Assembly (NCBI RefSeq): GCF_002531935.1
Contig: NZ_NWSV01000018.1
Span: 1 to 64,000, forward strand
Direction of reading: 5' to 3'
Length of the DNA stretch: 64,000 nucleotides
DNA from: Rhizobium chutanense
Lineage (GTDB): Bacteria > Pseudomonadota > Alphaproteobacteria > Rhizobiales > Rhizobiaceae
This document shows positions 8,615 through 16,068 of the stretch, piece by piece; within the stretch, counting starts at the first letter, position 1, and every line of letters begins with the position of its first letter. The notes beneath the pieces were generated by a model that saw nothing but the letters and a program-made list of their open reading frames with translations, was not told the DNA's origin and made no database searches. The translations under genes were made by a program, and so were the position numbers.

Positions 8615-8924
8615 AATGATTGAATATGACGATCTCGTCGGCGCGCGACATATTCAGCTGATAGCGCGCCTTTTCGTCCAGCATATCCTTGTCGAGCGAA
8701 CCGTCACTGAGGAGCGCGACCTGATTTTCCAGATGTTCGCGCTTCGCCTTCAAGATCGCAAGCTCTTTTTCACGCGCGACACGCTGATGCTCGAACGTCT
8801 CCGTTGCGCGCAGTCCGTAATCGCCATGAATGCAATGATAACCGAAATAGGAAAGGAAGGCGACCGTCATAGCCGGAATGACGAAGCGGCCGAGTTTTCT
8901 CTTCTTATGATGCTTTGTCCACAT
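8604..8924 (-). CDS. FtsB/DivIC-like septum formation protein
   Basis: A 106-residue bitopic membrane protein: a basic N terminus (residues 1-13), one membrane segment (about 14-32), then a coiled coil (about 42-72, REKELAILKAKREHLENQV) and a short periplasmic tail. This is the architecture of the septum formation initiator family (FtsB/DivIC), which joins FtsL and FtsQ in the divisome. The position between eno and pdhA is the usual one in alphaproteobacteria. Function is inferred from family and synteny; sequence similarity to enterobacterial FtsB is always low. Confidence 0.85.
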   Translation of the reverse strand: MWTKHHKKRKLGRFVIPAMTVAFLSYFGYHCIHGDYGLRATETFEHQRVAREKELAILKAKREHLENQVALLSDGSLDKDMLDEKARYQLNMSRADEIVIFNHYSN

Positions 8925-9006
8925 ACACGCATGCTCTTGAACGCATTACCAATTCGTTCAGCATAACGCGCAGAGATTAACCGTTCATTGACCGTAATCG
9001 CCGGCA

Positions 9007-9036
9007 AGAAAAAACCCGCGCCGGGAGGCGCGGGTC
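9007..9036 (-). terminator. Rho-independent terminator of eno
   Basis: On the minus strand a perfect 9-base-pair stem (ACCCGCGCC with GGCGCGGGT, plus-strand 9014-9022 and 9027-9035) with a 4-base loop is followed by six T residues. It sits 24 bases after the eno stop codon. Confidence 0.85.
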
Positions 9037-9058
9037 GAGCATTGCAAATCGGATCCGA

Positions 9059-10333
9059 TCAGCCGCGGATGATCGAGCGGCCGGCATACTGAGCCTGCGG
9101 GCCAAGGCCTTCCTCGATGCGGATCAGCTGGTTGTACTTGGCAAGACGGTCGGAACGCGACAGCGAGCCGGTCTTGATCTGGCCGCAGTTGGTGGCGACT
9201 GCGAGATCGGCGATGGTCGAATCTTCGGTTTCGCCGGAGCGGTGCGACATGACGGCGGTATAGGCTGCCTTGTGCGCCGTGTTGACGGCGTCGAGGGTTT
9301 CCGTCAGCGAGCCGATCTGGTTGACCTTGACGAGGATCGAATTGGCGACGCCCATGCGGATGCCATCGCGAAGACGGGCGGAATTGGTGACGAAGAGATC
9401 GTCGCCGACGAGCTGGGTCTTCTTGCCGGTCAGATCGGTCAGCGTCTTCCAGCCGTCCCAATCGTCTTCGGCCATGCCGTCTTCGATCGAGATGATCGGG
9501 TACTTGGCGGCGAGTTCGGCCAGATATTCAGCCATGGCGCCCGATTCGAGGGTGCGTCCTTCACCTTCGAGAACGTATTTGCCGTCCTTGAAGAATTCCG
9601 TCGAGGCGCAATCGAGGCCGAGGTAGATGTCCTCGCCCGGCTTGTAGCCGGCTTTCTCGACCGACTTCATGATGAAGTCGAGGGCTTCCGAAGCGCTCTT
9701 CAGGCCCGGTGCGAAACCGCCTTCGTCGCCGACATTGGTGTTGTGGCCCTGGGCGGCCAGTTCCTTGCGGAGCGTATGGAAGACTTCCGAGCCCATGCGC
9801 ACGGCTTCGGCGATCGTATCGGCGCCGACCGGCAGGATCATGAATTCCTGGAAATCGATCGGGTTGTCGGCATGGGCGCCGCCGTTGATGATGTTCATCA
9901 TCGGCACCGGCAGGAGGCTTGCAGACGCGCCGCCGACGTAACGGTAAAGCGGCAGGCCGGAGGCCTGGGCGGCAGCCTTGGCGACGGCGAGCGAGACGCC
10001 AAGGATGGCGTTGGCGCCGAGGCGCGACTTGTTCGGCGTGCCGTCCAGCTCGATCATGATGTTGTCGATCTGGATCTGGTTTTCGGCGTCGATGCCGCCG
10101 ATCGCGTCGAAGATCTCGGTATTGGCGGCATCGACCGCCTTCTGGACGCCCTTGCCGAGGTAGCGCTTGCCGCCGTCGCGCAGTTCGACCGCCTCGTGCG
10201 CGCCCGTCGAGGCGCCCGAGGGAACGGCCGCGCGGCCCATGCTGCCGTCTTCGAGATAGATATCGACTTCGACGGTGGGGTTGCCACGGCTATCGAGAAT
10301 CTCGCGGGCGATGATATCGGTGATTGCAGTCAT
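9059..10333 (-). CDS. eno: Enolase
   Basis: Glycolytic enzyme interconverting 2-phosphoglycerate and phosphoenolpyruvate; in many bacteria it is also a degradosome component. The 424-residue length is standard. Recognisable segments include the N-terminal AREILDSRGNPTVEV, the Mg-binding region GLDCASTEF and SIEDGMAEDDWDGW, and the C-terminal signature QIGSLTETLDAV with SHRSGETEDSTIADLAVA. It is followed by a strong terminator and preceded by kdsA on the same strand after a 142-base gap. Confidence 0.98.
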   Translation of the reverse strand: MTAITDIIAREILDSRGNPTVEVDIYLEDGSMGRAAVPSGASTGAHEAVELRDGGKRYLGKGVQKAVDAANTEIFDAIGGIDAENQIQIDNIMIELDGTPNKSRLGANAILGVSLAVAKAAAQASGLPLYRYVGGASASLLPVPMMNIINGGAHADNPIDFQEFMILPVGADTIAEAVRMGSEVFHTLRKELAAQGHNTNVGDEGGFAPGLKSASEALDFIMKSVEKAGYKPGEDIYLGLDCASTEFFKDGKYVLEGEGRTLESGAMAEYLAELAAKYPIISIEDGMAEDDWDGWKTLTDLTGKKTQLVGDDLFVTNSARLRDGIRMGVANSILVKVNQIGSLTETLDAVNTAHKAAYTAVMSHRSGETEDSTIADLAVATNCGQIKTGSLSRSDRLAKYNQLIRIEEGLGPQAQYAGRSIIRG

Positions 10334-10475
10334 GGGTTCTTCCTGCTCGGTGGGTGATAAGTCGTTCGAAGCCTGTCATAATCGAAGGCGTGCAAATTAC
10401 AATGGCGCAGTTTTCCGCCTTCGAACCAGCTTGTCCGATCTCGCCTATAGCACGATCATGTCAGACTGTTGAACG

Positions 10476-11321
10476 TCAGGCCTTGGCGACCGCATCGAAG
10501 GCGAGCAGCTTTTCCAGAAGCCGCGGCATGTCCTTGAGATAGACCATGTTCGGGCCGTCGGAAGGCGCATTGTCCGGATCCTGGTGGGTTTCCACGAAGA
10601 CGCCGGCAATGCCGGTGGCGACTGCGGCGCGCGCCAGCGTTTCCACGAATTCCCGCTGACCGCCGGAGGATTCGCCCTGCCCGCCGGGCTGCGCCACCGA
10701 ATGGGTCGCGTCGAAGATGACGGGCGCGCCCATCGCCGCCATGATCGGCAGCGAACGCATGTCGGAAACCAAAGTGTTATAACCGAAGGAAGCGCCGCGC
10801 TCGCACAGGAGCACGTTCGGATTGCCGCTGACATTGAGCTTCTTCAGGACGTTCTTCATATCCCAGGGCGCGAGGAACTGGCCTTTCTTGACGTTGACGA
10901 CGCGGCCGGTCCGGGCGGCGGCGATCAGAAGGTCGGTCTGGCGGCAGAGGAAGGCCGGGATCTGCAGCACATCAACCACCTTTGCGACCTCGGCGCATTG
11001 CTCGGCGGTATGGACGTCGGTCAGGACGGGAAAACCGAACTCCTTCTTCAACTCGGCAAAGACCTCCATGCCCTTTTCGATCCCGATGCCGCGTTCGGCC
11101 GAAAGCGAGGTCCGGTTCGCCTTGTCGAAGGAGCTCTTGTAGACGAGGCCGATGCCGAGCTTTGCGCACAGCTCCTTCAGCGTGCCGGCGACCATGAAAG
11201 CATGGTCGCGGCTCTCCATCTGGCAGGGGCCGGCAATCAGCGACAGGCGGCCTGTGTTGGAAAAGGTGACCTGGCTCTGGCCTTCGCCGACCTTGACTAC
11301 GGAATTCGTATCGGTGCTCAT
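10476..11321 (-). CDS. kdsA: 3-deoxy-8-phosphooctulonate synthase (KDO-8-P synthase)
   Basis: Condenses arabinose 5-phosphate with phosphoenolpyruvate, the first committed step of KDO synthesis for the lipopolysaccharide core. The 281-residue product has the typical IAGPCQMESRDH start (about residues 29-40), YKSSFDKANRTS, and the C-terminal FDATHSVAQPGG and ETHQDPDNAPSDGPN segments that hold the metal and substrate ligands. The start codon overlaps the stop codon of the upstream VOC-domain gene by four bases (ATGA), indicating translational coupling. Confidence 0.97.
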   Translation of the reverse strand: MSTDTNSVVKVGEGQSQVTFSNTGRLSLIAGPCQMESRDHAFMVAGTLKELCAKLGIGLVYKSSFDKANRTSLSAERGIGIEKGMEVFAELKKEFGFPVLTDVHTAEQCAEVAKVVDVLQIPAFLCRQTDLLIAAARTGRVVNVKKGQFLAPWDMKNVLKKLNVSGNPNVLLCERGASFGYNTLVSDMRSLPIMAAMGAPVIFDATHSVAQPGGQGESSGGQREFVETLARAAVATGIAGVFVETHQDPDNAPSDGPNMVYLKDMPRLLEKLLAFDAVAKA

Positions 11322-12214
11322 CGTGTTTCCTCGAAGGCGAAGAGCGTGCCCTGCCCGGGCGCGGGCTTCACCAGAATGCGATTGTTCTTGCGCGTGTAGG
11401 TCACCCCGTTAGCAGTCAAATGCGCTTCTGTCACGGCAAGATCGGCGACATTGAAGAGGATTGCCCGGCCGCGCAGGCCGCGATCGGCGGATGAGACGGC
11501 GATCTCGAAATAGGCCTCCAGCCCTTCCGGCGTCATCAGGCTGATTTTCACATTCGACGCGGCGATGTTGACGCCGAAGCCGGTTTTTTCGACGGCCGAT
11601 TGCGCCGCGGCAAGACCGACGAAGGCGGCAAACGCGGCGGCATCGGGCGCACAGAGCGCGATCTCGGCAATCCCCGTCACGCCATTGGCATGCGTTTCCA
11701 GCGTGCCGCGGTCGGCAGGCAGCGGATTGATACGCTCGACGCTGAAAAAGAAGAAATCCGGCGCGCGCAGATCGGTAGTAAAGGCCAGCTTGAAGCCGGC
11801 CATAGTCTCGGAACCATCCGGCATTTTCAGCGGCCGGCTGAACTGCAGCACGTCGCCGGCGCTCGATCCGCGGCCGACAAAGCTCCGATGATCGCGGCCG
11901 GCGTCGCTGGTGCCGAAAGCTACCGCCGAGAGCCCCTCCTCGCCGCAACGGAAGCGGAACGCCTGGTTGCGGGCGGTGAAGACATTGCCCTGCCGCGCCG
12001 CTGCGTTGCTCTCTTCGACGCTCGCGACGCCGAGCGGCTCCAGATAGGTTTTGTCGGCAAAGAAGACGCAGGCGTTTTCCGTTCCGAAGGGATGGCGCGC
12101 ATCGGCGGCGACGGTGAAGCCGAGCTTGCCGAGTCTTTCGCGCGCCAGGTCGATATTGACGACGGGCAGCACGACATGGTCCAGCGGATGCGGGTTAGCG
12201 GAATGCGCGTTCAT
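11318..12214 (-). CDS. VOC superfamily protein (glyoxalase-like)
   Basis: A 298-residue protein with two vicinal-oxygen-chelate type repeats. The N-terminal one starts at LDHVVLPVVNIDLARERLGKLGF (shown in part: LDHVVLPVVN, residues about 10-19); a second begins near residue 170 with GVTGIAEIALCAPDA. This size and start match the glyoxalase-like domain proteins of rhizobia, whose substrate is unknown. I placed the start at the ATG at 12214, preceded by GGGAGGGA; upstream in-frame codons lack a ribosome-binding site and homology-like sequence. Its stop overlaps the kdsA start, which suggests co-expression with KDO synthesis, though no biochemical link is known. Confidence 0.8.
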   Translation of the reverse strand: MNAHSANPHPLDHVVLPVVNIDLARERLGKLGFTVAADARHPFGTENACVFFADKTYLEPLGVASVEESNAAARQGNVFTARNQAFRFRCGEEGLSAVAFGTSDAGRDHRSFVGRGSSAGDVLQFSRPLKMPDGSETMAGFKLAFTTDLRAPDFFFFSVERINPLPADRGTLETHANGVTGIAEIALCAPDAAAFAAFVGLAAAQSAVEKTGFGVNIAASNVKISLMTPEGLEAYFEIAVSSADRGLRGRAILFNVADLAVTEAHLTANGVTYTRKNNRILVKPAPGQGTLFAFEETR

Positions 12215-12451
12215 GAATCCCTCCCTGACACGACAGAGATGTGTGATACCACGGCCTTCAAGGCAAGGCCTGCCTGGCAATCCGGCGAAGTCGAAAACTT
12301 GGGGCCGACGCAGCCCTCTACTAAGCCAAGTCGAGCGGATGCAACGAATGCAAGATTTGATCCCGCAACGCAGCAGCCGATGCACTTGTAGGCCGTGCAT
12401 CATGTTCACACCGAGAAGATTTGCATAGCCACGCCCAGGCGCTGACCTCAC

Positions 12452-13051
12452 CTAGCGCGCTGCGCGGATGTTCAGCGTGGGGATGCGGTATTTCAGATAT
12501 TCGCGCATCTGGTTGAGGGCTATATCTCGGGTCAGGCCTTCCGATTGCAAGCCGGCCCGCAGCCAGAGCCCATCGATCAGCGCCGTGATCGCCAGCGTCA
12601 CGGCCTCGCATTCGGCACGTGGCAGAAGATGGACCAGCGCCGACATCAAGTTGGAACGCATGCGGGCATGGATCACCTTCTGGATACGGGCGAGCTGCGG
12701 CTCACGCGGAACCTCGGCGCAAAGAGAAAGCCAGGCGTGGCAGATAGAAGGTCGGAAGAAACGCTCCTCGAAATTGCCTTCGATGATCGCCTCCAGTCGC
12801 TCGCAAGGCGTCGTCGCCTGTTTCAGCCGGGCGTTCACCGCCTCACTGAGTGAAAGATTCGCCTCGCGCATCGCATGCTCGAATAGCTCCTGCTTGCTGC
12901 GAAAATAGTGCAGCACGATGCCTTTGGAGGCACCGGCATGGGCAGCCACCTTTTCCAACGTCGCGCCCGCCATGCCTTCCTGCTGCAACACCTCGAAGGC
13001 CGCCTGTCGCAGCTCCTTGCGCCGGATTGCGCTGATTTTAGTCAGTTTCAT
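12452..13051 (-). CDS. betI: TetR family repressor, BetI-like
   Basis: A 199-residue TetR-family regulator. The N-terminal helix-turn-helix covers about residues 11-56, with ATLEKVAAHAGASKG and VLHYFRSKQELF, as in BetI, the choline-responsive repressor of glycine betaine synthesis genes. The rest is an all-helical ligand and dimer domain ending at residue 199, the usual BetI length. It is divergent from a choline-binding protein gene (13161-14099), and the 110-base gap holds two small palindromes that could be its operators. No betBA genes are here, so it may control only this cassette or act on bet genes elsewhere. BetI is the best match, but a related TetR regulator is possible. Confidence 0.78.
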   Translation of the reverse strand: MKLTKISAIRRKELRQAAFEVLQQEGMAGATLEKVAAHAGASKGIVLHYFRSKQELFEHAMREANLSLSEAVNARLKQATTPCERLEAIIEGNFEERFFRPSICHAWLSLCAEVPREPQLARIQKVIHARMRSNLMSALVHLLPRAECEAVTLAITALIDGLWLRAGLQSEGLTRDIALNQMREYLKYRIPTLNIRAAR

Positions 13052-13079
13052 GCTCGTGCCCGTTCATCTTGTCTCCATT

Positions 13080-13112
13080 ATTGACAATTCTTCCGCAAAG
13101 ATCAATTATTGA
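13080..13112. promoter_or_regulatory. Candidate BetI-type operators
   Basis: The divergent gap contains ATTGACAAT (13080-13088, perfect ATTG-A-CAAT palindrome) and TCAATTATTGA (13102-13112, perfect TCAAT-T-ATTGA palindrome). ATTATTGAC also occurs twice, starting at 13077 and 13105, as a direct repeat. The position between the repressor gene and its likely target gene suits operator sites. Confidence 0.45.
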
Positions 13113-13160
13113 CCGGCGGGACAATTAAAAAACCTTGTGGTTAATAAAAGGAACATGCAA

Positions 13161-14099
13161 ATGAGTCAGCATCTGAAGACAGGCGTTCTTTCCATACTCC
13201 TCAGCGCCGTAGCCATGCCGGCTTTCGCCGCCGATCCGGAAAGCTGCAAGGTGATCCGCATGGCAGAGCCCGGCTGGAACGATCTCGCTTTCACCTCCGG
13301 CGTCGGCCTCACTCTTTTGAAGGCCCTGGGATACGAGCCGCGAAGCTCGCTGCTGGGCATCGACGTCATCTATCTCAGCTTGAAAAACAAGAATCTCGAC
13401 GTCTTTCTTGGCTATTGGGACCCTGCCATGGTCACCTACTACAAGCCCTACAAGGAAGACGGCTCCGTTGAGAACGTCGTGACTAATCTGAAGGGCGCGA
13501 AATACACCTTTGCCGTCCCGACCTATGTTTGGGACGCCGGCGTCAAAGATTTCGCCGACCTGCAGAAATTCCCCGATCAGTTCGAAAAGAAGCTCTACGG
13601 CATCGAGCCTGGCTCGAACCAGTTGATGCTGGACGCGGTCCAGGATCAGACGCTCGGTCTTTCCGGCTGGGATGTTGTCGAATCCAGCGAACAGGGCATG
13701 CTCGCCGAGGTCAAGCGCCACGCAAAGGACAAAGCCTTCATAGTCTTCCAGGGCTGGGCGCCGCATCCGATGAATACCGAGCTGGATATCAAATACCTGA
13801 CCGGTGGGGACAAGTTCTACGGACCGGATTTCGGCGCAGCCACGGTCTCGACGCAGGTGCGCAAGGGTTACCTTCAGGAATGCCCCAACGTCGCGAAACT
13901 GCTGCAAAACCTGACTTTCGACGTCGATTTCGAAAACAAGGGCATGGGTTATCTAATGGCGGATGGCCTGACTCCGGAGGAGGCTGGCCTGAAAGCCATC
14001 GCCAGCGAACCGCGACGTCTCAATGCCTGGCTGGATGGCGTGACGACCCTCGATGGCAAGCCAGGGCTTGAGGCTGTGAAAGTTAAGCTGGCGCTGTGA
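13161..14099 (+). CDS. choX: Choline-binding periplasmic protein (ChoX-like) of an ABC transporter
   Basis: A 312-residue exported solute-binding protein of the OpuAC/ChoX type. Residues 1-24 form a signal peptide (cleavage after AFA). Aromatic residues that could form the quaternary-ammonium box are present: W39 (EPGWND), W86 (GYWDP), Y122 (PTYVWD) and W199 (FQGWAPHPMN). This pattern matches the choline-binding cage of rhizobial ChoX. I chose the ATG at 13161 because AAGGA lies eight bases upstream; ATG 13155 and GTG 13137 are alternatives. No permease or ATPase gene (choW, choV) is adjacent, so it must share transport subunits encoded elsewhere. The next gene is an alpha/beta hydrolase ten bases away. 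Confidence 0.85.
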   Translation: MSQHLKTGVLSILLSAVAMPAFAADPESCKVIRMAEPGWNDLAFTSGVGLTLLKALGYEPRSSLLGIDVIYLSLKNKNLDVFLGYWDPAMVTYYKPYKEDGSVENVVTNLKGAKYTFAVPTYVWDAGVKDFADLQKFPDQFEKKLYGIEPGSNQLMLDAVQDQTLGLSGWDVVESSEQGMLAEVKRHAKDKAFIVFQGWAPHPMNTELDIKYLTGGDKFYGPDFGAATVSTQVRKGYLQECPNVAKLLQNLTFDVDFENKGMGYLMADGLTPEEAGLKAIASEPRRLNAWLDGVTTLDGKPGLEAVKVKLAL

Positions 14100-14109
14100 G
14101 CCGATTTTG

Positions 14110-14928
14110 ATGAACATCGTCGATCAAAACGGCTGGGCGGCACGCAAGCGCGTGCTGCCCATTACTGACGGGCGGTCGCTCGCATATATTGATACTGGTG
14201 GCTCGGGGCCGACGCTGCTGCTGCTGCACGGCTACTCGGATTCCAGCCGCAGCTTTTCGCTATTGGAGCCGTGGCTCTGCGGCTACCGCCTTGTCATCCC
14301 GGATTTGCCCGGCCATGGAGGTTCCGCGGTCGGGACAGGCATGACCGTCGCGGATTTCACCGATGACATCGTTGCGCTGATGGCGGCTCTCTCTGTTGAG
14401 CGCTTCGCGGTCATTGGCCATTCAATGGGAGCGATGATCGGTATCGATCTTGCTGCCCGGCTGCACGACGTTGTCTCCGCGCTGGTGACGATTTCCGGCA
14501 CGGTGCGCCCGGCCTTTCCGCAGGACGATCCGGTCACGGACGGAATCCTTGGGCTTTGCGATCCGATCGATCCCGGCAATCCCTTCTTCGATCTCTGGCA
14601 CGCCTGTCCGCATCCGGTCGATCCTGGTTTCCTCGCCCCCATCAGCCGTGAGGCAGCAGCTATTTCGGCAGAGATTTGGCATGGCATTTTGGTCTGTTTT
14701 TCCACACTCGATCTGACGGAGACCGCTATACAGGTCAGAGCGCCCGTGCTTTGCATGGCGGGGAGCGAGGATGTGCTGTTTGATGCAGGTCATCGGCTGG
14801 CGCTTGAAGATGCACTCCCGAAAGCACAATCAGTCCTGATGGAAGGATTTGGACATAACCCGCACTGGGAGGATCCCGAAAAGGTCTCGGTGGTTCTCCG
14901 CGACTTCTTTCAAGCCACTTTTGACTGA
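14110..14928 (+). CDS. Alpha/beta hydrolase next to choX
   Basis: A 272-residue alpha/beta-fold hydrolase. The oxyanion region is LLLHGYSDSS (about residues 36-45), the nucleophile elbow is GHSMGA (about 101-106), the acid is probably the Asp in GSEDVLFD, and the catalytic His is in FGHNPHWED near the C terminus. The ATG at 14110 follows the choX stop by ten bases with only a weak ribosome-binding site, so the two genes are likely co-transcribed and perhaps translationally coupled. No signal peptide is seen. A role in cleaving a choline or betaine ester imported by the binding protein is my inference from context; the family alone does not show it. Confidence 0.8.
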   Translation: MNIVDQNGWAARKRVLPITDGRSLAYIDTGGSGPTLLLLHGYSDSSRSFSLLEPWLCGYRLVIPDLPGHGGSAVGTGMTVADFTDDIVALMAALSVERFAVIGHSMGAMIGIDLAARLHDVVSALVTISGTVRPAFPQDDPVTDGILGLCDPIDPGNPFFDLWHACPHPVDPGFLAPISREAAAISAEIWHGILVCFSTLDLTETAIQVRAPVLCMAGSEDVLFDAGHRLALEDALPKAQSVLMEGFGHNPHWEDPEKVSVVLRDFFQATFD

Positions 14929-15287
14929 AAAGCTTCTCCTCTGAGAATGCCCGACTTGAGCAATTGAGTGGGATTGTCCCGGAAGGTTCGGCTAGGTCCA
15001 ATCAGTGTCATCAAACCGACGCCGAGACGGTGAACGCATTCACCGCCTCGGCGATATTCCGGTCCGCTTCATATCCTTCACGAACCGGAATGCTCGAAGG
15101 TGTATGCTCACCAGCTTTGCGAGGTTGCCCGCCGGGTTGGCCAACCGAACGGTTTCCTAGGCTTAAAACTTAAGTGCCTCTCACCATTAAAACAAATAGT
15201 TAATACCTTCTCGAGAATGAGCTCGTCTAGTCGCTATTCCCAGATAATTTTTTGCGCCTCCAGTTTACGGAAATTTAGCTACTTGCG

Positions 15288-15302
15288 GAACACATATGGA
15301 AC
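15288..15302. promoter_or_regulatory. SOS box (LexA operator) of lexA
   Basis: GAACACATATGGAAC matches the alphaproteobacterial LexA operator GAAC-N7-GAAC exactly and lies 47 bases before the lexA start, in position for autoregulation. Confidence 0.85.
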
Positions 15303-15313
15303 ATATAGTGTCT

Positions 15314-15328
15314 GTTCTGGATTTGTTT
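15314..15328. promoter_or_regulatory. Second, imperfect SOS box of lexA
   Basis: GTTC-TGGATTT-GTTT matches the operator consensus GTTC-N7-GTTC in seven of eight fixed bases, in the opposite orientation of the 15288 site and 11 bases downstream of it. It could be a weaker second LexA site. Confidence 0.5.
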
Positions 15329-15348
15329 CAATCAGGGGTCTGACGTCG

Positions 15349-16068
15349 ATGCTCACGCGCAAACAACAGGAGCTTCTCCTTTTCATTCACGAGCGCATGA
15401 AGGAATCCGGCGTTCCGCCGTCTTTCGACGAAATGAAGGATGCCCTGGATCTCGCCTCGAAATCGGGCATTCATCGGCTGATTACGGCGCTCGAGGAGCG
15501 CGGCTTCATTCGCCGCCTACCGAACCGCGCTCGCGCCCTCGAAGTCATCAAGCTGCCGGAAGCCTATAGCCCCAGCATCCAGCCCCGGCGCGGCTTTTCG
15601 CCGAGCGTCATCGAAGGTAGCCTCGGCAAGCCCCAGCCGGTCGCCGCTCCCGCTCCTGCAAAACCCGTTGCCGACAACGGCAACTCGGTCTCCGTGCCGG
15701 TCATGGGCCGAATCGCCGCCGGCGTGCCGATCTCGGCGATCCAGAACAACACCCACGACATTGTCGTCCCCGCCGACATGCTCGGCTCCGGTGAACACTA
15801 CGCGCTGGAGGTCAAGGGCGATTCGATGATCGACGCCGGCATCTTCGACGGCGACACCGTGATCATCCGCAACGGCAGCACCGCAAGTCCCGGCGACATC
15901 GTCGTTGCCCTCGTCGATGACGAGGAAGCGACGCTGAAGCGCTTCCGCCGCAAGGGCGCCTCGATCGCGCTGGAAGCCGCCAACCCGGCTTACGAGACCC
16001 GGATCTTTGGGCCCGATCGCGTCAAGGTACAGGGCAAGCTCGTCGGCCTCATTCGCCGCTATCACTGA
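15349..16068 (+). CDS. lexA: SOS repressor LexA
   Basis: A 239-residue repressor of the DNA-damage response. The N-terminal winged helix (about residues 1-65) carries the recognition region SKSGIHRLITALEERGF. A Pro/Ala-rich linker (about 90-112) leads to the S24 peptidase domain with the self-cleavage site A124-G125 (GRIAAGVP), nucleophile S159 (KGDSMID) and general base K197 (EATLKRF). The start is the ATG at 15349; reading frames extending upstream run through the SOS boxes and are not plausible. The long linker and length are typical of rhizobial LexA. The last 20 bases overlap the end of the convergent comEC gene. Confidence 0.97.
   Translation: MLTRKQQELLLFIHERMKESGVPPSFDEMKDALDLASKSGIHRLITALEERGFIRRLPNRARALEVIKLPEAYSPSIQPRRGFSPSVIEGSLGKPQPVAAPAPAKPVADNGNSVSVPVMGRIAAGVPISAIQNNTHDIVVPADMLGSGEHYALEVKGDSMIDAGIFDGDTVIIRNGSTASPGDIVVALVDDEEATLKRFRRKGASIALEAANPAYETRIFGPDRVKVQGKLVGLIRRYH

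Larger units (their letters stand above)
14929..15348. other. Non-coding region before lexA with two inverted repeats
   Basis: I see no gene here. A 15-base inverted repeat with one mismatch and a 4-base loop lies at 15020-15034 and 15039-15053, and an 8-base inverted repeat at 15056-15063 and 15084-15091. There is no T-run after either, so they are not typical terminators. The right end, from about 15160, is AT-rich and carries the SOS boxes of lexA. Confidence 0.6.

Noticed and set aside
12215..12451. Upstream extension of the VOC-domain gene to 12451
   Set aside because: The extra 79 residues have no homology-like features, and the ATG at 12214 has a strong ribosome-binding site.
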